Shown: positions 1-8,898 of the stretch, piece by piece | Layout of the letters: each line of letters opens with the position of its first letter | How positions within the stretch are numbered: position 1 is the first letter of the stretch | Notes under the pieces: generated by a model | What the model saw: only the letters and a program-made list of their open reading frames with translations | The model's database searches: none | What the model was told of the DNA's origin: nothing | Translations under genes and position numbers: made by a program | Source of the DNA: Jiulongibacter sediminis | GTDB taxonomy: Bacteria > Bacteroidota > Bacteroidia > Cytophagales > Spirosomataceae | Assembly: GCF_001306455.1 (NCBI RefSeq) | Contig: NZ_LGTQ01000005.1 | Coordinates: forward strand, 372,001 to 436,000 | DNA length: 64,000 bases | Direction: 5' to 3'

Positions 1-1244
1 GCCCATTGGCTCATTCCACGAGTGTTTGGTAACTGCACCCATTGAATGGCGTCAATGTAAATTCCTAAATACCAGTCATCAACTTCGTCAGGGTGTCTGA
101 AAGTGAGCAAAGCAAAATTCCCGGTGATCATTAATCGCTGAATGTGATGAGCGTAGGCATTTCTCAGAGAGTTTTGAATGCAGTTGCTCAGGCAATTCAT
201 TTTGGTCTTACCCGTCCAATAAAAATCAGGAAGCTTCTCATGATTCTCCAGCTCATTCCTCTGAGCGTATTCGGGCATCTGAGCCCAGTAAACGCCACGC
301 ATGTACTCCCGCCAACCAATCACCTGACGAATAAAACCTTCTACTTGAGAGATGTCAATTTCATCCTGATGTTTCAGATAATATTTCTCAATTCTTTCCA
401 CTACTTCACGGGCTGAAATCAATTTCAGGTTCATGGCAAATGAAAGACCTGAGTGATAAAGCATTGCCTTATCCGTGTGCATGGCATCCTGATAATCTCC
501 GAAATGAATCAAAAGCTTTTCGCAGAAATAATCCAGCTGCTCTAAAGCCTCTTTTCGGCTTACCGGGAAATGAAATTGATCTTTTGGTAGCTGCCCGATG
601 GTTTCAATGCCAGCTTCGTCAATCAGCTTTTTGAGGTGGCTCACCTCCTTTGTGAATAGTATAGGATCAGGTATTAAGGTCTGGTTTTTCCACTTTTTCT
701 GATTGCTTTTGTCAAAATTCCATTTTCCACCAGCTGGTTCATCACCATTCATTAAAACATCATGTTTCTTTCGCATGGCACGATAGAAATTCTCCATCAG
801 GTAAGTCTTTTTTCCTTTAAAAAACTCCTGCAGTTCGTTTCTGGAAGTATAAAAATGCTCGGTATCAAAGACCTCAGACTCAATTTCAATTTCTTCGCAA
901 AACGCCCTAAGTTCTTCATCAAGCCGATATTCATCAGGAAGTAAGTATTCAAATTTCTGAATACTGTTTTCGCCAATGAGATTTTTGAGGTTTTTTGTGA
1001 GACTTTGAGTGTTTTTACGATGATCAAGTTGATAGTATATGACTTTATGGCCATTTTTTTCTAATTGCTCTGCAAAGGACCTCATGGCCAGAAAAAAGCC
1101 AACGATTTTTTGAATATGATGTCTCACATAATCGGTTTCCTGCCGCATCTCAAACATACAATAGGTGACCTGCTCATTGGTTTCCTGAAACCAGGAATGC
1201 TGGCTATTAACTTGATCACCCAGAATTAGTCGTAGTGTTTGCAT
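1..1244 (-). CDS. FeS-type photolyase/cryptochrome, partial (3' end outside window)
   Basis: Deoxyribodipyrimidine photolyase-related flavoprotein of the FeS-BCP/CryB ((6-4) photolyase-like) group, expected to repair UV lesions or sense light using FAD and a [4Fe-4S] cluster. It is read on the minus strand from ATG at 1244 and stays open to base 1, giving about 414 codons; the rest lies outside the window. The N-terminus has the family form [11 protein letters not shown]. Near the edge come a CLSNC pair, which fits two of the cluster ligands, then YAHHIQRLM and NTRGMSQWA, typical of this group. The remaining cluster cysteines should lie beyond base 1. It overlaps the DUF2256 gene by 29 bases and is the last visible gene of the TetR-ABC1-flavin reductase operon. 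Family assignment is firm; repair versus signalling cannot be settled from sequence. Confidence 0.9.
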   Translation of the reverse strand, partial: MQTLRLILGDQVNSQHSWFQETNEQVTYCMFEMRQETDYVRHHIQKIVGFFLAMRSFAEQLEKNGHKVIYYQLDHRKNTQSLTKNLKNLIGENSIQKFEYLLPDEYRLDEELRAFCEEIEIESEVFDTEHFYTSRNELQEFFKGKKTYLMENFYRAMRKKHDVLMNGDEPAGGKWNFDKSNQKKWKNQTLIPDPILFTKEVSHLKKLIDEAGIETIGQLPKDQFHFPVSRKEALEQLDYFCEKLLIHFGDYQDAMHTDKAMLYHSGLSFAMNLKLISAREVVERIEKYYLKHQDEIDISQVEGFIRQVIGWREYMRGVYWAQMPEYAQRNELENHEKLPDFYWTGKTKMNCLSNCIQNSLRNAYAHHIQRLMITGNFALLTFRHPDEVDDWYLGIYIDAIQWVQLPNTRGMSQW

Positions 1245-1377
1245 CTTTTGATTTTCTTGCTCCACTGCAGCGTTTGCTACAGTATTTAACCTCATCCCAG
1301 TTTTTCTCCCATTTCTTTCTCCAGGTGAAGGGCCGCTGGCAAACAGGACATATTTTTTCAGGAAGAGGCTTTTTCAT
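1216..1377 (-). CDS. DUF2256 small zinc-binding protein
   Basis: A 53-residue protein of the DUF2256 family, a small C4 zinc-finger-like protein that commonly travels with photolyase/cryptochrome genes. Translated by hand from ATG at 1377, it begins [20 protein letters not shown] and carries two Cys pairs, CPVC (residues 10-13) and CSKRC (33-37), with the family's Trp-rich [15 protein letters not shown] stretch between them. The stop at 1216 lies inside the photolyase start, so the two genes overlap by 29 bases and are probably translationally coupled. It sits 22 bases after the flavin reductase stop. Its biochemical role is unknown; the context suggests help with flavin or FeS loading or with the light response, which is inference. 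Confidence 0.88.
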   Translation of the reverse strand: MKKPLPEKICPVCQRPFTWRKKWEKNWDEVKYCSKRCSGARKSKDANTTTNSG

Positions 1378-1399
1378 GTCGGTTGGAGTATCCTTCTCC

Positions 1400-2035
1400 T
1401 TAGACCATTTCTGTTACGGGTTGATCAGGTCGGGTATAGTTGAAACGTTTCTTTATCTCGGGTATAGCATAGGCGTCTAGTCCGTTGATAGATGCGACAT
1501 CTCCAACTTCTAAATGGAGAAAGCCGTCATCTTGTAGCATTTCTTCTTTGACATAAATGCCCTGAATCTCTCCGATCATAAGTATGGTTCCGTTGACTTT
1601 TATCGGAATTTCCTCAACATATTTCATCATAATCTGAACAGGACTTTCGGCGACAAAAGGGGCTGGCCAGTCATTACGATATTTAGGGGTCAAGCCTGTT
1701 TTGTCAAATTCAGAAATATCCTCTGCATATTTGGCAGAACAGTGGTGTGCCTCGCTCAAAAAAGATTCAGCGATGTGATTTATAGTGTAATACTTACTCT
1801 TGAGGATATTCTCATAGGTGTGTCTTGGCACGGTAGGCGGCCTGAGAATAAAACCTAATAGAGCCGGGTCGGAACCAAGATGCGTTACAGAAGAAAAAGT
1901 CCCGATATTTTCCACACCTTTTGCTGACAATGTGCCAATCAAATTCGCAGATTTATATCCAGAGCACGAGTTGACCAGGTTTGCCCGAAATAAACGGTCA
2001 AAACCTTTTAGATCTTCTTTACTGATATAATTCAT
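1400..2035 (-). CDS. Flavin reductase-like FMN-binding protein
   Basis: A 211-residue protein of the flavin reductase-like split-barrel family, which binds FMN and reduces flavins with NAD(P)H. The N-terminal half has the usual layout: [25 protein letters not shown], then [19 protein letters not shown], then the YTINH segment near residue 85. It lies 8 bases after the ABC1 kinase gene and just before DUF2256 and the photolyase, so it is one operon with them. A plausible role is supplying reduced flavin or handling flavin redox for the photolyase; this is inferred from the neighbourhood. No signal peptide, so it is cytoplasmic. Confidence 0.85.
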   Translation of the reverse strand: MNYISKEDLKGFDRLFRANLVNSCSGYKSANLIGTLSAKGVENIGTFSSVTHLGSDPALLGFILRPPTVPRHTYENILKSKYYTINHIAESFLSEAHHCSAKYAEDISEFDKTGLTPKYRNDWPAPFVAESPVQIMMKYVEEIPIKVNGTILMIGEIQGIYVKEEMLQDDGFLHLEVGDVASINGLDAYAIPEIKKRFNYTRPDQPVTEMV

Positions 2036-2043
2036 ATTCTCCT

Positions 2044-3360
2044 TTAAGCTGGTTCAAGATATTGCTGAAAAGAATTGATCCTCACTTCAGCTTTAAGCTC
2101 ATGTAATAGATTATAGAGTCCGAAGAAAGTACGGTTAATGTATAAGAAATGTTTACTCCCTCTATTTCCATTCATTTTACGGAGCTCAGTACTTTTGGCA
2201 TATTTCTCACCAAGGGCGGCAATGGCAGCGAAGAATGAATCATCTGAGAAGTCAAAAACCTCGGAATTGAAGGGCTTCGAAAACAGACTGAGCATTTCAG
2301 AGAATAGCTTCGTAAAGTATTTGGCTTCTTCAGGGCTGTCATCTGTTCTAATGATTTCCAAGTCTTTCAGTCCTTTCTGTAATTTTTCAGGATCTGAGAT
2401 GTTTTCTGCTTTGGCCAGTTCAAAATACGGTTCATAGAAATCGTCAGGAATTTCTTTCATGCAGCCAAAATCAATGGCAATCAGCTCATTTTCTTCATTG
2501 ATTAAGAAATTACCAGGATGCGGGTCTGCATGTACTTTTCTTAACTCATGGATTTGAAACAAATAAAAATCCCACAAAACCTGTCCTACTTTTCGGGCGG
2601 CTTCGGGGTCTGTATTGGTTTTTGTCCATTCTGATAAGTGGACGCCGTGCATCCAATCCATGGTCAGAATACGATCAGTTGAGAGTTCTTCGTAATACTG
2701 TGGAAACCTCAGATTGGCGATATGACTACAGGCCTGAGCAATCTCCTGGCTTTGTTTAATCTCCAGCTTGTAATCAGTTTCTTCTTTGAGTTTCAACTCC
2801 ACTTCTTTGAAGTACTTTTCACTGTCCGCACCCTGAAGATTAAACATGCGAATGGCGATCGGTTTCACAATTGCCAAGTCAGAAGAAATACTGTCTGCAA
2901 CGCCAGGATACTGAATTTTAACTGCTAAAGTTTTTCCATCTTTCTCAGCTTTATGAACCTGACCAATACTTGCGGCATTTACCGAGTTTTCAGAAAACTT
3001 GTCAAAAAGATCCAAAGGTTCTTTTCCAAAGTATTTTCTAAAAGTTTTTCTCACCAAGGGGGCGGAAAGCGGCGGAACGGAGAATTGTGACAAGGAAAAT
3101 TTCTCAACATAGGCATTTGGAAGAAGGTTTTTCTCCATACTTAGCATTTGAGCTGCTTTCAGTGCACTTCCCTTCAAGCTTTTCAGTCCGTCGTAAATAT
3201 CTTCGGCGTTTGATTCATTCAAAGCTTCTCTGTTGACTTCAGGATTAACCAGCTTTTCTCCGTAGTATTTGAGGTAATTGCCTCCAACTTTCACTCCCGT
3301 TTTGACGAGTTTGGCAGCCCGACTGATTTTGCCGGTAGGTATACTGTCTATGGTGTTCAT
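2044..3360 (-). CDS. ABC1/AarF-family atypical kinase
   Basis: A 438-residue member of the ABC1 (AarF/UbiB/COQ8) atypical kinase family, in other organisms linked to quinone metabolism and membrane stress. Visible motifs in order: a KxGQ-like helix in the variant form KGSALKAAQM (63-72), the Ala-rich loop NAASIGQVHKA (128-138), the ATP-binding lysine in AVKIQYPG (Lys148), HADPHPGN (277-284) and the metal-binding DFG (297-299). The family's usual Gly in KxGQ is Ala here. The start is 3 bases from the TetR gene stop, so both are one transcript. In this photolyase operon it may link the membrane quinone pool to light or oxidative stress, which is inference. Confidence 0.9.
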   Translation of the reverse strand: MNTIDSIPTGKISRAAKLVKTGVKVGGNYLKYYGEKLVNPEVNREALNESNAEDIYDGLKSLKGSALKAAQMLSMEKNLLPNAYVEKFSLSQFSVPPLSAPLVRKTFRKYFGKEPLDLFDKFSENSVNAASIGQVHKAEKDGKTLAVKIQYPGVADSISSDLAIVKPIAIRMFNLQGADSEKYFKEVELKLKEETDYKLEIKQSQEIAQACSHIANLRFPQYYEELSTDRILTMDWMHGVHLSEWTKTNTDPEAARKVGQVLWDFYLFQIHELRKVHADPHPGNFLINEENELIAIDFGCMKEIPDDFYEPYFELAKAENISDPEKLQKGLKDLEIIRTDDSPEEAKYFTKLFSEMLSLFSKPFNSEVFDFSDDSFFAAIAALGEKYAKSTELRKMNGNRGSKHFLYINRTFFGLYNLLHELKAEVRINSFQQYLEPA

Positions 3361-3362
3361 GG

Positions 3363-4001
3363 CTATGCGATGGCTTCTTTGTAAAGAAATTTACCAAGAT
3401 CTAACACAGATTTGATTGGTGTGTTTTCAACCAAATCAAAAGTAGCCATGATAGCCTTTTCAATGAAAATGTCCGTTTTTTCAAAGCCTGCTGACTCATC
3501 ATTGACCCAGAAACGCATCACTACCAAAAGCTGAGCCCAAGCGGCCTCCTGAAAGGTGTTTGACTTAAACTTTTCTAACCGTTTTGCCTCAGACTTTATT
3601 TGCTCAGCAAAAATTTCCTGAGTGTAATTAGAGAAATGCTCCCTCAAACCTTTTAACTGCTCCAGTTTGTTGAACTCTTTTATGTTTTTTGGCAGAGCTG
3701 CTAAAACATAACTTCTGTTAGCCGTGAGAATCTCAAAGAAAGTGTAATAAAAACTCAGAAGTTTCTCTCGTGAATCGTATTGTTGGTACTCTTCATTTTT
3801 CTCCAGGAGTTCGATTGTCTTTTCAAAAAACGTTGTGAATACTTTCTTTTCGACGGCCTTTAGTGACCCATATTCCTGATAAAATTCAGTTTCAGTCAGT
3901 TTATTTTCTTTACAGAACTTATATACGCTCTCAGGCTCGGAGCCATGCTCTAAAACCCACTGCATATAAAGTTCTAAAATTGATTTTTTCGTTTTCGCCA
4001 T
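3363..4001 (-). CDS. TetR-family transcriptional regulator
   Basis: A 212-residue one-component regulator. The first 50 residues form a TetR-type helix-turn-helix domain (ILELYMQWVLEHG, then SVYKFCKENKLTETEFYQEYGSL), followed by a helical ligand domain with the FTTFFEKTIELL and SFYYTFFEIL segments. It is the first gene of the minus-strand operon leading to the photolyase and is followed within 3 bases by the ABC1 kinase. A 9-base inverted repeat about 30 bases upstream of the ATG is a good candidate autoregulatory operator. The ligand is unknown. The family call rests on the overall helix layout and operon position rather than a strict signature. Confidence 0.82.
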   Translation of the reverse strand: MAKTKKSILELYMQWVLEHGSEPESVYKFCKENKLTETEFYQEYGSLKAVEKKVFTTFFEKTIELLEKNEEYQQYDSREKLLSFYYTFFEILTANRSYVLAALPKNIKEFNKLEQLKGLREHFSNYTQEIFAEQIKSEAKRLEKFKSNTFQEAAWAQLLVVMRFWVNDESAGFEKTDIFIEKAIMATFDLVENTPIKSVLDLGKFLYKEAIA

Positions 4002-4031
4002 GATGTTTTCTGTTGATCAAAATAGAAACAA

Positions 4032-4062
4032 TGTCTAACTGTGATTAGTTTAAAGTTAGACA
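4032..4062. promoter_or_regulatory. Candidate TetR operator
   Basis: Perfect 9-base inverted repeat TGTCTAACT (4032-4040) and AGTTAGACA (4054-4062) with a 13-base spacer. A smaller pair, AACT and AGTT, is nested inside around GTGATT. It lies between the DUF885 stop and the TetR start, where an autoregulatory operator is expected. No exact TAnnTTTG element is seen beside it on the minus strand. Confidence 0.5.
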
Positions 4063-4068
4063 AAATTC

Positions 4069-5367
4069 TTACTCATTGATCAACCTCAACGGCAAAACTT
4101 GTTTGCTCAGCAATTCACCGAAGGCTTTCCATCGTCCTTCATTTGTATCTGCTCTGCCGTCGATGTATTGGGCAATCAGGTCTTTGCCGTAGTTGTAGTT
4201 GATGACATAACTGCGGTATTTTCTGGTAAAGGCAATTCTCTGTTTCGCTTTGTCGGGGCTATAGAAGCCATATTTGATGAGGAACTCGATTCCCTCATCG
4301 TCTGTCATATTGCCATTTAAAATGCCTCTGGCAACTTCATTGCCAGCATAATTAAGTTTTGAAACGCTTTCTAAAGCTTTAAAATAGGCGGTAATTCCGG
4401 TGGTATCTAAACCAGCCAATGGTAAAAGAGTCTCCTTACAAAAGGCGATCTTTTCCTCTTCAGGAAAGGCCAGTTGAATACCGTAATTTGCCGACCCTTC
4501 AGCAATAAGCGATTGTGGGCTAAAAAGCGGGTAGAGTGATGTTTCTATGTAGCCTTTTTCGTTATAAAGGTTTTCCTCCAGGAGCATATTATAAACATGG
4601 TGACCGGGGTAGCTTTCATGGCTTCCTACATCAATAACCCGCTCGATGGAAATGGGAAAATCAGTATTGATTTGTATCAGGCTGGTGTAATTTCCTTTGT
4701 ACCAATTGTAACCGCTCCAAGCCTTGTCACCCACATATTCAAGGTTAAAACTTTCATTTTCAGGAATTGGATAATGCAGTTTCGTTTGGTTGCGAGCCTC
4801 AGCAATAGCAGCTCTTAAAACTGTATCCAGTCTGGCGGGCGGAATTACAAACTGCTGACTCAAAGTAGCAAACCGATCTTTCAAACTGCCAGAACCTGGC
4901 AGAGTGTTTTCAAGGTCATTAATTATTTCCTGGAAATGACTCTCTTCAAAATTGGGAGCCGAAACGCCGAATAGCTTTTTTGATTCTTCATCAAAATCTG
5001 AGGTTTCGCCGGCCACGATTCGAATTCTTTCTTCAGCCGCTATAAGTTGAGCCAAAATATAATTTGCTCTTTGAACCTCAATTTCATCTGAGGAGTTTTT
5101 GATAAATTCCTGAAAGCCTGACTGAAGGCCAATTACTTTATGCAAAAGCATTTCTTTCGGAAAAGAATCATACTCTGCCGGTGCTGGCTTCAGGTTGTCA
5201 GGCCCGTAATATGCATCTACAAAATCAGGGTCATATTGACCAATTAGAAGACCGGTTTTGACATATTCTTTGGCTAGTTGTTCGAGAGGGTTGGTTTCTT
5301 CTGGTGTGGTATTGCAAGATTGAAATAGAACAGTGAGGAGAACAAATGAAAGGTATATTTTCTTCAT
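4069..5367 (-). CDS. DUF885-family lipoprotein, putative metallopeptidase
   Basis: A 432-residue exported lipoprotein: an N-terminal hydrophobic signal ends in the lipobox LFQSC with Cys18. The body matches DUF885, a family with gluzincin-like zinc peptidase features: HESYPGHH at 250-257 supplies the two metal His and the catalytic Glu, and SLIAEGSANYG (Glu290) fits the third ligand. Members I know are often longer, 550-600 residues, so this is a short version. Substrate is probably peptides, but that is not shown. A possible minus-strand -7 element (TAGTTTTG, complement of 5436-5443) lies about 70 bases upstream. It is 68 bases upstream of the TetR operon and the two may be separate units. 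Confidence 0.82.
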   Translation of the reverse strand: MKKIYLSFVLLTVLFQSCNTTPEETNPLEQLAKEYVKTGLLIGQYDPDFVDAYYGPDNLKPAPAEYDSFPKEMLLHKVIGLQSGFQEFIKNSSDEIEVQRANYILAQLIAAEERIRIVAGETSDFDEESKKLFGVSAPNFEESHFQEIINDLENTLPGSGSLKDRFATLSQQFVIPPARLDTVLRAAIAEARNQTKLHYPIPENESFNLEYVGDKAWSGYNWYKGNYTSLIQINTDFPISIERVIDVGSHESYPGHHVYNMLLEENLYNEKGYIETSLYPLFSPQSLIAEGSANYGIQLAFPEEEKIAFCKETLLPLAGLDTTGITAYFKALESVSKLNYAGNEVARGILNGNMTDDEGIEFLIKYGFYSPDKAKQRIAFTRKYRSYVINYNYGKDLIAQYIDGRADTNEGRWKAFGELLSKQVLPLRLINE

Positions 5368-5446
5368 GAGAGCTTATTTAAATTATATTGAGGGTGTTTC
5401 CCGAATCAAACTTTTATCTGATTAAATCGCTTCATCAAAACTATTT

Positions 5447-7219
5447 ATGAAATATAGGTATTCTGTTTTAAGTCTTCTTTGTTTTTTCATTGCCATCAGA
5501 TCAGACGCCCAGGAGTTTAGGATAAATTTGGCCGGATACCTTCCTGATGGCAGTAAAAAGGTATTATTTCTTGATTCAGAATTTTCAACAGAAAGACGTT
5601 TTGTTTTGAAATCTGTTGCAGATTCCCGCTTTGAACTTAAGTTGAAAGCATATTCTAAAACCAATTGGAAACCATTTGAACGCACTTTTGAAATACATTT
5701 TGATGAATTTCAAAACGGAGGTGAATACTTTATTCAGGAGTTGAACTCTGGTCTTCAATCTAAGCCCTTCACGATAGGTCTTTTTCCTGATTGGCAGGAA
5801 GATGTCATTGGCTTTATGCAGACTCAGCGTTGTGGTTTCAATCCATATTTTGGGGATTCCTGCCATAAGAGAGATGGGCTTAGTTTTTACGGACTGGTTC
5901 CGGACTCATCGTTAGTGGATGCTGGTGGTGGGTGGCATGATGCCGGTGATCAGTTAAAATATTTGATAACAGGTTCTAATGCCACGGCACGTATGCTTCA
6001 GGCTTGGTTAAAATACCCAAATCAGTTTAAAGATCGGGTCCTTTCTAATGGTTTGAAAGGGGAGAACGGTCTCCCTGATGTCTTGGATGAAGCCCGTTGG
6101 GGACTGGAATGGCTGCTTCGGCTACACCCTCAAAAGGAAGTACTTTATCATCAGGTAGCTGATGACAGGGATCATCACGGTTTCAAAATGCCTCAAAATG
6201 ACAATGCCGATTACGGCTGGGGTGCTAATGGCTACCGACCGGTCTATGCCGCTACGGGTCGGCCGCAAGGTCTGGGGAAATACAAAAGCAAGGCGACAGG
6301 CTACGCCAATTTAGCAGGTAGAACAGCCGCTGCCTTAGCTTTAGGTTTTCAAGCTTTTGAGCAATTTGATGAAACCAGGATTTTTGCAAAACGTTGCCTT
6401 CTGGCAGCTTTGGAGGTTTATCAACTTGGAAAAGAGAACGAAGGATTTCAGCAGGGCAATAGCTATGGGGCACCGTATCGCTATGAAGAAAATACCTGGG
6501 CGGACGACATGGAATGGGCAGCTGCTGAGCTTTATAAGGTAACGAATCAAAAGACTTACCTTAAAGATGCTCGAAAATATGCAGAGGAAATAGGTAATTG
6601 GTCCTGGATGCAAAGAGATACCGCCTCGCATTATGAAATGTACCCTTTTGTGAACATGGGTCATTATGCTTTCTGGCAGACAGGTAATAGGAAAGACAAA
6701 AAAAGAGCAGCCGAATATTACCGTCAAAATCTCAAGAAGGTACAGGAAAGAGCTGCAGGAAATCCATATGGTGTGGGGCATCTTTTTATTTGGTGCTCCA
6801 ATAACCTTTCTGCCGCAGTGGCCACGCAAGCTATTCTTTATGAGGAAATGACAGGTGATACCCAGTTCAGGCAACTTATTTTTAATCAAATCAACTGGAT
6901 TTTTGGATTGAATCCATGGGGGACATCCATGATCACAGGATTGCCGGAAAACGCTGACTGGCCCTTGGATGTTCACATGCCTTTCAGGGTGTTGAACAAA
7001 CAAGTGGTAAAAGGAAGTCTGGTCGATGGCCCGCTTTGGAGTACCATTCACGACGGCATGTTGGGTATTCAGTTGTCTGAAGAAGATGAATACAAAGATT
7101 ATCAGCCGCCTCATATTCGCTATCACGACGACTATGCTGATTATTCGACCAATGAGCCTACTATGGACGGATCAGCAGATTTGATTTTGCTTCTGACTTA
7201 TTTAAATACTGGCCGATGA
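5447..7219 (+). CDS. Glycoside hydrolase family 9 enzyme
   Basis: A 590-residue secreted GH9 enzyme, an inverting beta-glycosidase of the endoglucanase/glucosaminidase type. A signal peptide ends near IRSDAQE (about residue 21). Residues 22-110 form the N-terminal Ig-like domain common in GH9 (FRINLAGYLPDGSKKV), and the rest is the (alpha/alpha)6 barrel. The GGWHDAGD motif at 161-168 holds the catalytic-base Asp pair, and NEPTMDGSADL near the end places the catalytic acid at Glu570. The stop overlaps the start of a polysaccharide deacetylase by 4 bases, so the two are translated together. GH9 covers cellulases and exo-glucosaminidases; the deacetylase partner makes an amino-sugar glycan a reasonable but unproven substrate. 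Confidence 0.92.
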   Translation: MKYRYSVLSLLCFFIAIRSDAQEFRINLAGYLPDGSKKVLFLDSEFSTERRFVLKSVADSRFELKLKAYSKTNWKPFERTFEIHFDEFQNGGEYFIQELNSGLQSKPFTIGLFPDWQEDVIGFMQTQRCGFNPYFGDSCHKRDGLSFYGLVPDSSLVDAGGGWHDAGDQLKYLITGSNATARMLQAWLKYPNQFKDRVLSNGLKGENGLPDVLDEARWGLEWLLRLHPQKEVLYHQVADDRDHHGFKMPQNDNADYGWGANGYRPVYAATGRPQGLGKYKSKATGYANLAGRTAAALALGFQAFEQFDETRIFAKRCLLAALEVYQLGKENEGFQQGNSYGAPYRYEENTWADDMEWAAAELYKVTNQKTYLKDARKYAEEIGNWSWMQRDTASHYEMYPFVNMGHYAFWQTGNRKDKKRAAEYYRQNLKKVQERAAGNPYGVGHLFIWCSNNLSAAVATQAILYEEMTGDTQFRQLIFNQINWIFGLNPWGTSMITGLPENADWPLDVHMPFRVLNKQVVKGSLVDGPLWSTIHDGMLGIQLSEEDEYKDYQPPHIRYHDDYADYSTNEPTMDGSADLILLLTYLNTGR

Positions 7220-7947
7220 GAAGATTGATTTTTATCTTTTTACTGGTTAGCGTAAATGTCTCTGCTCAAGAAAAACTCTACGAAAAGGAGGGGGCATGGT
7301 ATAGGTCAGATACAGCTCAAAAGGCCATCTATTTGATATTTACAGGCCATGATTTTGACGAAGGATTTCCTTTTGTGATGAAAACACTCAACGAAGAAAA
7401 AGTGAAGGCAAGCTTTTTTCTGACCGGTACTTTTGTTCAAAAACATCGAAGGCTGATTAAAGATATTATGGCTGAAGGGCATTTTGTGGGGCCGCATTCA
7501 GACCGGCATTTATTGTACTGCGATTGGGTCAAAAGAGACTCTCTGCTGGTTTCAGGAAAAGAACTAAAACACGATTACTTAAGAAACCTGAAACGACTGA
7601 ACAAATTGGGGATTTTTACCAACTTGTTTATGCCTCCCTATGAATGGTATAACCGGCAAGTAAATGATCTGTTGAAAAAAAGTTTCGGAGTTGAACTGGT
7701 CAATTTCACACCCGGCACTTCTTCCAATGCCGATTATACAACACCAAATGTGGTCAACTACAAAAGTTCACAGGAGATTTATGATCGAATTCTTGACTAT
7801 GAAGCTGAGAGAGGATTGAACGGTTTTCATTTGCTCATTCACCCGGGTATCGACCCAGAAAGAACAGACAAATTGTACCTGCGTCTGCCTGATCTGCTTA
7901 ATGAACTGAAAACCAAAGGTTATCGGTTTGAAAGATTTGATGACTAA
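7216..7947 (+). CDS. Polysaccharide deacetylase (NodB/CE4-like)
   Basis: A 243-residue secreted carbohydrate deacetylase of the NodB-homology fold. A signal peptide ends near VNVSAQ (residue 18). The first motif is TGHDFDEG with Asp46 and Asp48 in place of the classic TFDD, and the metal-binding HxxxH is HSDRH (His94, His98) in GPHSDRH. ASFFLTG and the late LLIHPG (residues about 211-216) complete the usual motif order. Its ATG overlaps the GH9 stop (ATGA), a strong sign of a two-gene operon. It probably removes acetyl groups from N-acetylated sugars, working with the GH9 enzyme in the periplasm. Substrate not determined. Confidence 0.88.
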   Translation: MRRLIFIFLLVSVNVSAQEKLYEKEGAWYRSDTAQKAIYLIFTGHDFDEGFPFVMKTLNEEKVKASFFLTGTFVQKHRRLIKDIMAEGHFVGPHSDRHLLYCDWVKRDSLLVSGKELKHDYLRNLKRLNKLGIFTNLFMPPYEWYNRQVNDLLKKSFGVELVNFTPGTSSNADYTTPNVVNYKSSQEIYDRILDYEAERGLNGFHLLIHPGIDPERTDKLYLRLPDLLNELKTKGYRFERFDD

Positions 7948-7969
7948 TCAAGAAATTAATCCTATGCCT

Positions 7970-8743
7970 TTACAAACGCATAATACCCAACCCCCCGTCA
8001 GGAACAATAATCTGGCCTGTACAGTAAGGTAAGCCACCGGTTGCCAAAGAAGCCACGACTTTACCGATATCAGCAGGCTTGCCCATTCTTTTTTCAAGAA
8101 CAAGGCCGTCTTCGGCCATTTTAGTGTATTTGTCTTTCACTACTGTCGTCATATCTGTTTCTATAACTCCAGGCTGCACTTCGTAAACGGGGATTCCATA
8201 ATCCGCCATTTTTACCGCAAAAGAACTACTCATGATACTCAAACTGGCTTTAGCCATACAGTATTCGATACGTTGAGTAGATGCTGTTCTGGCTGAAATA
8301 GAGGTGATATTGATAATCATAGCCTCAAAATCATCATTTCCTTCTTTTTGTTTAATCAGCTCTTTGGCGGCTTTTTGAGTTAAGAAGAAAGTCCCTTTCT
8401 GATTGATATTCATCATATAGTCGAAGTCTTCTTCCTCAATCTCCAACATGTCTTTCCGGACCTTTGGAGCAACACCGGCATTATTGACCAAAACGTTTAA
8501 ACGACCATGGTCAGCCAATACTTTTTCAATGATCGCAGTTCTGTCTTCAGCTTTAGCTATATTGCCCTGAGCATAAGTAACTTTAGTGCCATGAGATTGC
8601 AGTGAGTTCAAAGCCTCCTGAGCGGATTCTTCATCTCTGACACCATTGATCGTAAGGTCAAAACCTACCTTGGCCAACTCCGTGGCGATTCCAAACCCAA
8701 TTCCTCTGCTTCCGCCCGTTACGAGGGCTACTTTATTTTTCAT
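7970..8743 (-). CDS. Short-chain dehydrogenase/reductase (FabG-like)
   Basis: A 257-residue NAD(P)-dependent SDR with all classical elements: TGGSRGIG cofactor loop (9-16), NNAG (87-90), catalytic Ser in ITSIS (about 148), and YCMAK with Tyr161 and Lys165. It resembles proteins named 3-ketoacyl-ACP reductase, but it lies far from any fatty-acid genes. It is co-directional with, and 155 bases downstream of, an old-yellow-enzyme-like gene and a GH88-like hydrolase, so a role in a sugar or glycoside redox pathway is likelier than fatty acid synthesis. The 155-base gap contains repeat sequence, so joint transcription is possible but not assured. Confidence 0.85.
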   Translation of the reverse strand: MKNKVALVTGGSRGIGFGIATELAKVGFDLTINGVRDEESAQEALNSLQSHGTKVTYAQGNIAKAEDRTAIIEKVLADHGRLNVLVNNAGVAPKVRKDMLEIEEEDFDYMMNINQKGTFFLTQKAAKELIKQKEGNDDFEAMIINITSISARTASTQRIEYCMAKASLSIMSSSFAVKMADYGIPVYEVQPGVIETDMTTVVKDKYTKMAEDGLVLEKRMGKPADIGKVVASLATGGLPYCTGQIIVPDGGLGIMRL

Positions 8744-8898
8744 ATTTTTTTTAAGACAAAAGATTTAAGACGTAAGACAAAAGACTAACTTTCCAGACAC
8801 CATACTGAAAACATCGGTCATCGATCATCCGTCATCCGCCTCCAAAACATCAAACACCTGACTTCCAACTTCAGACCTCTAACCCCAGACCTCCCAAC
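8744..8898. repeat. Intergenic AAGAC-type repeat region
   Basis: Gap between the SDR and OYE genes. Its left part (about 8751-8787) is a run of AAGAC units such as AAGATTTAAGACGTAAGAC, the same kind of sequence found at 13605, 15331, 21336 and 63341. The right part is pyrimidine-rich with repeated CAGACCTC-type and CATCCGTCATCC-type words. No open reading frame or RNA gene is visible. Confidence 0.6.

Noticed and set aside
6341-7126. 261-residue open frame on the minus strand
   Set aside because: It lies opposite the GH9 catalytic domain and has no family signature.
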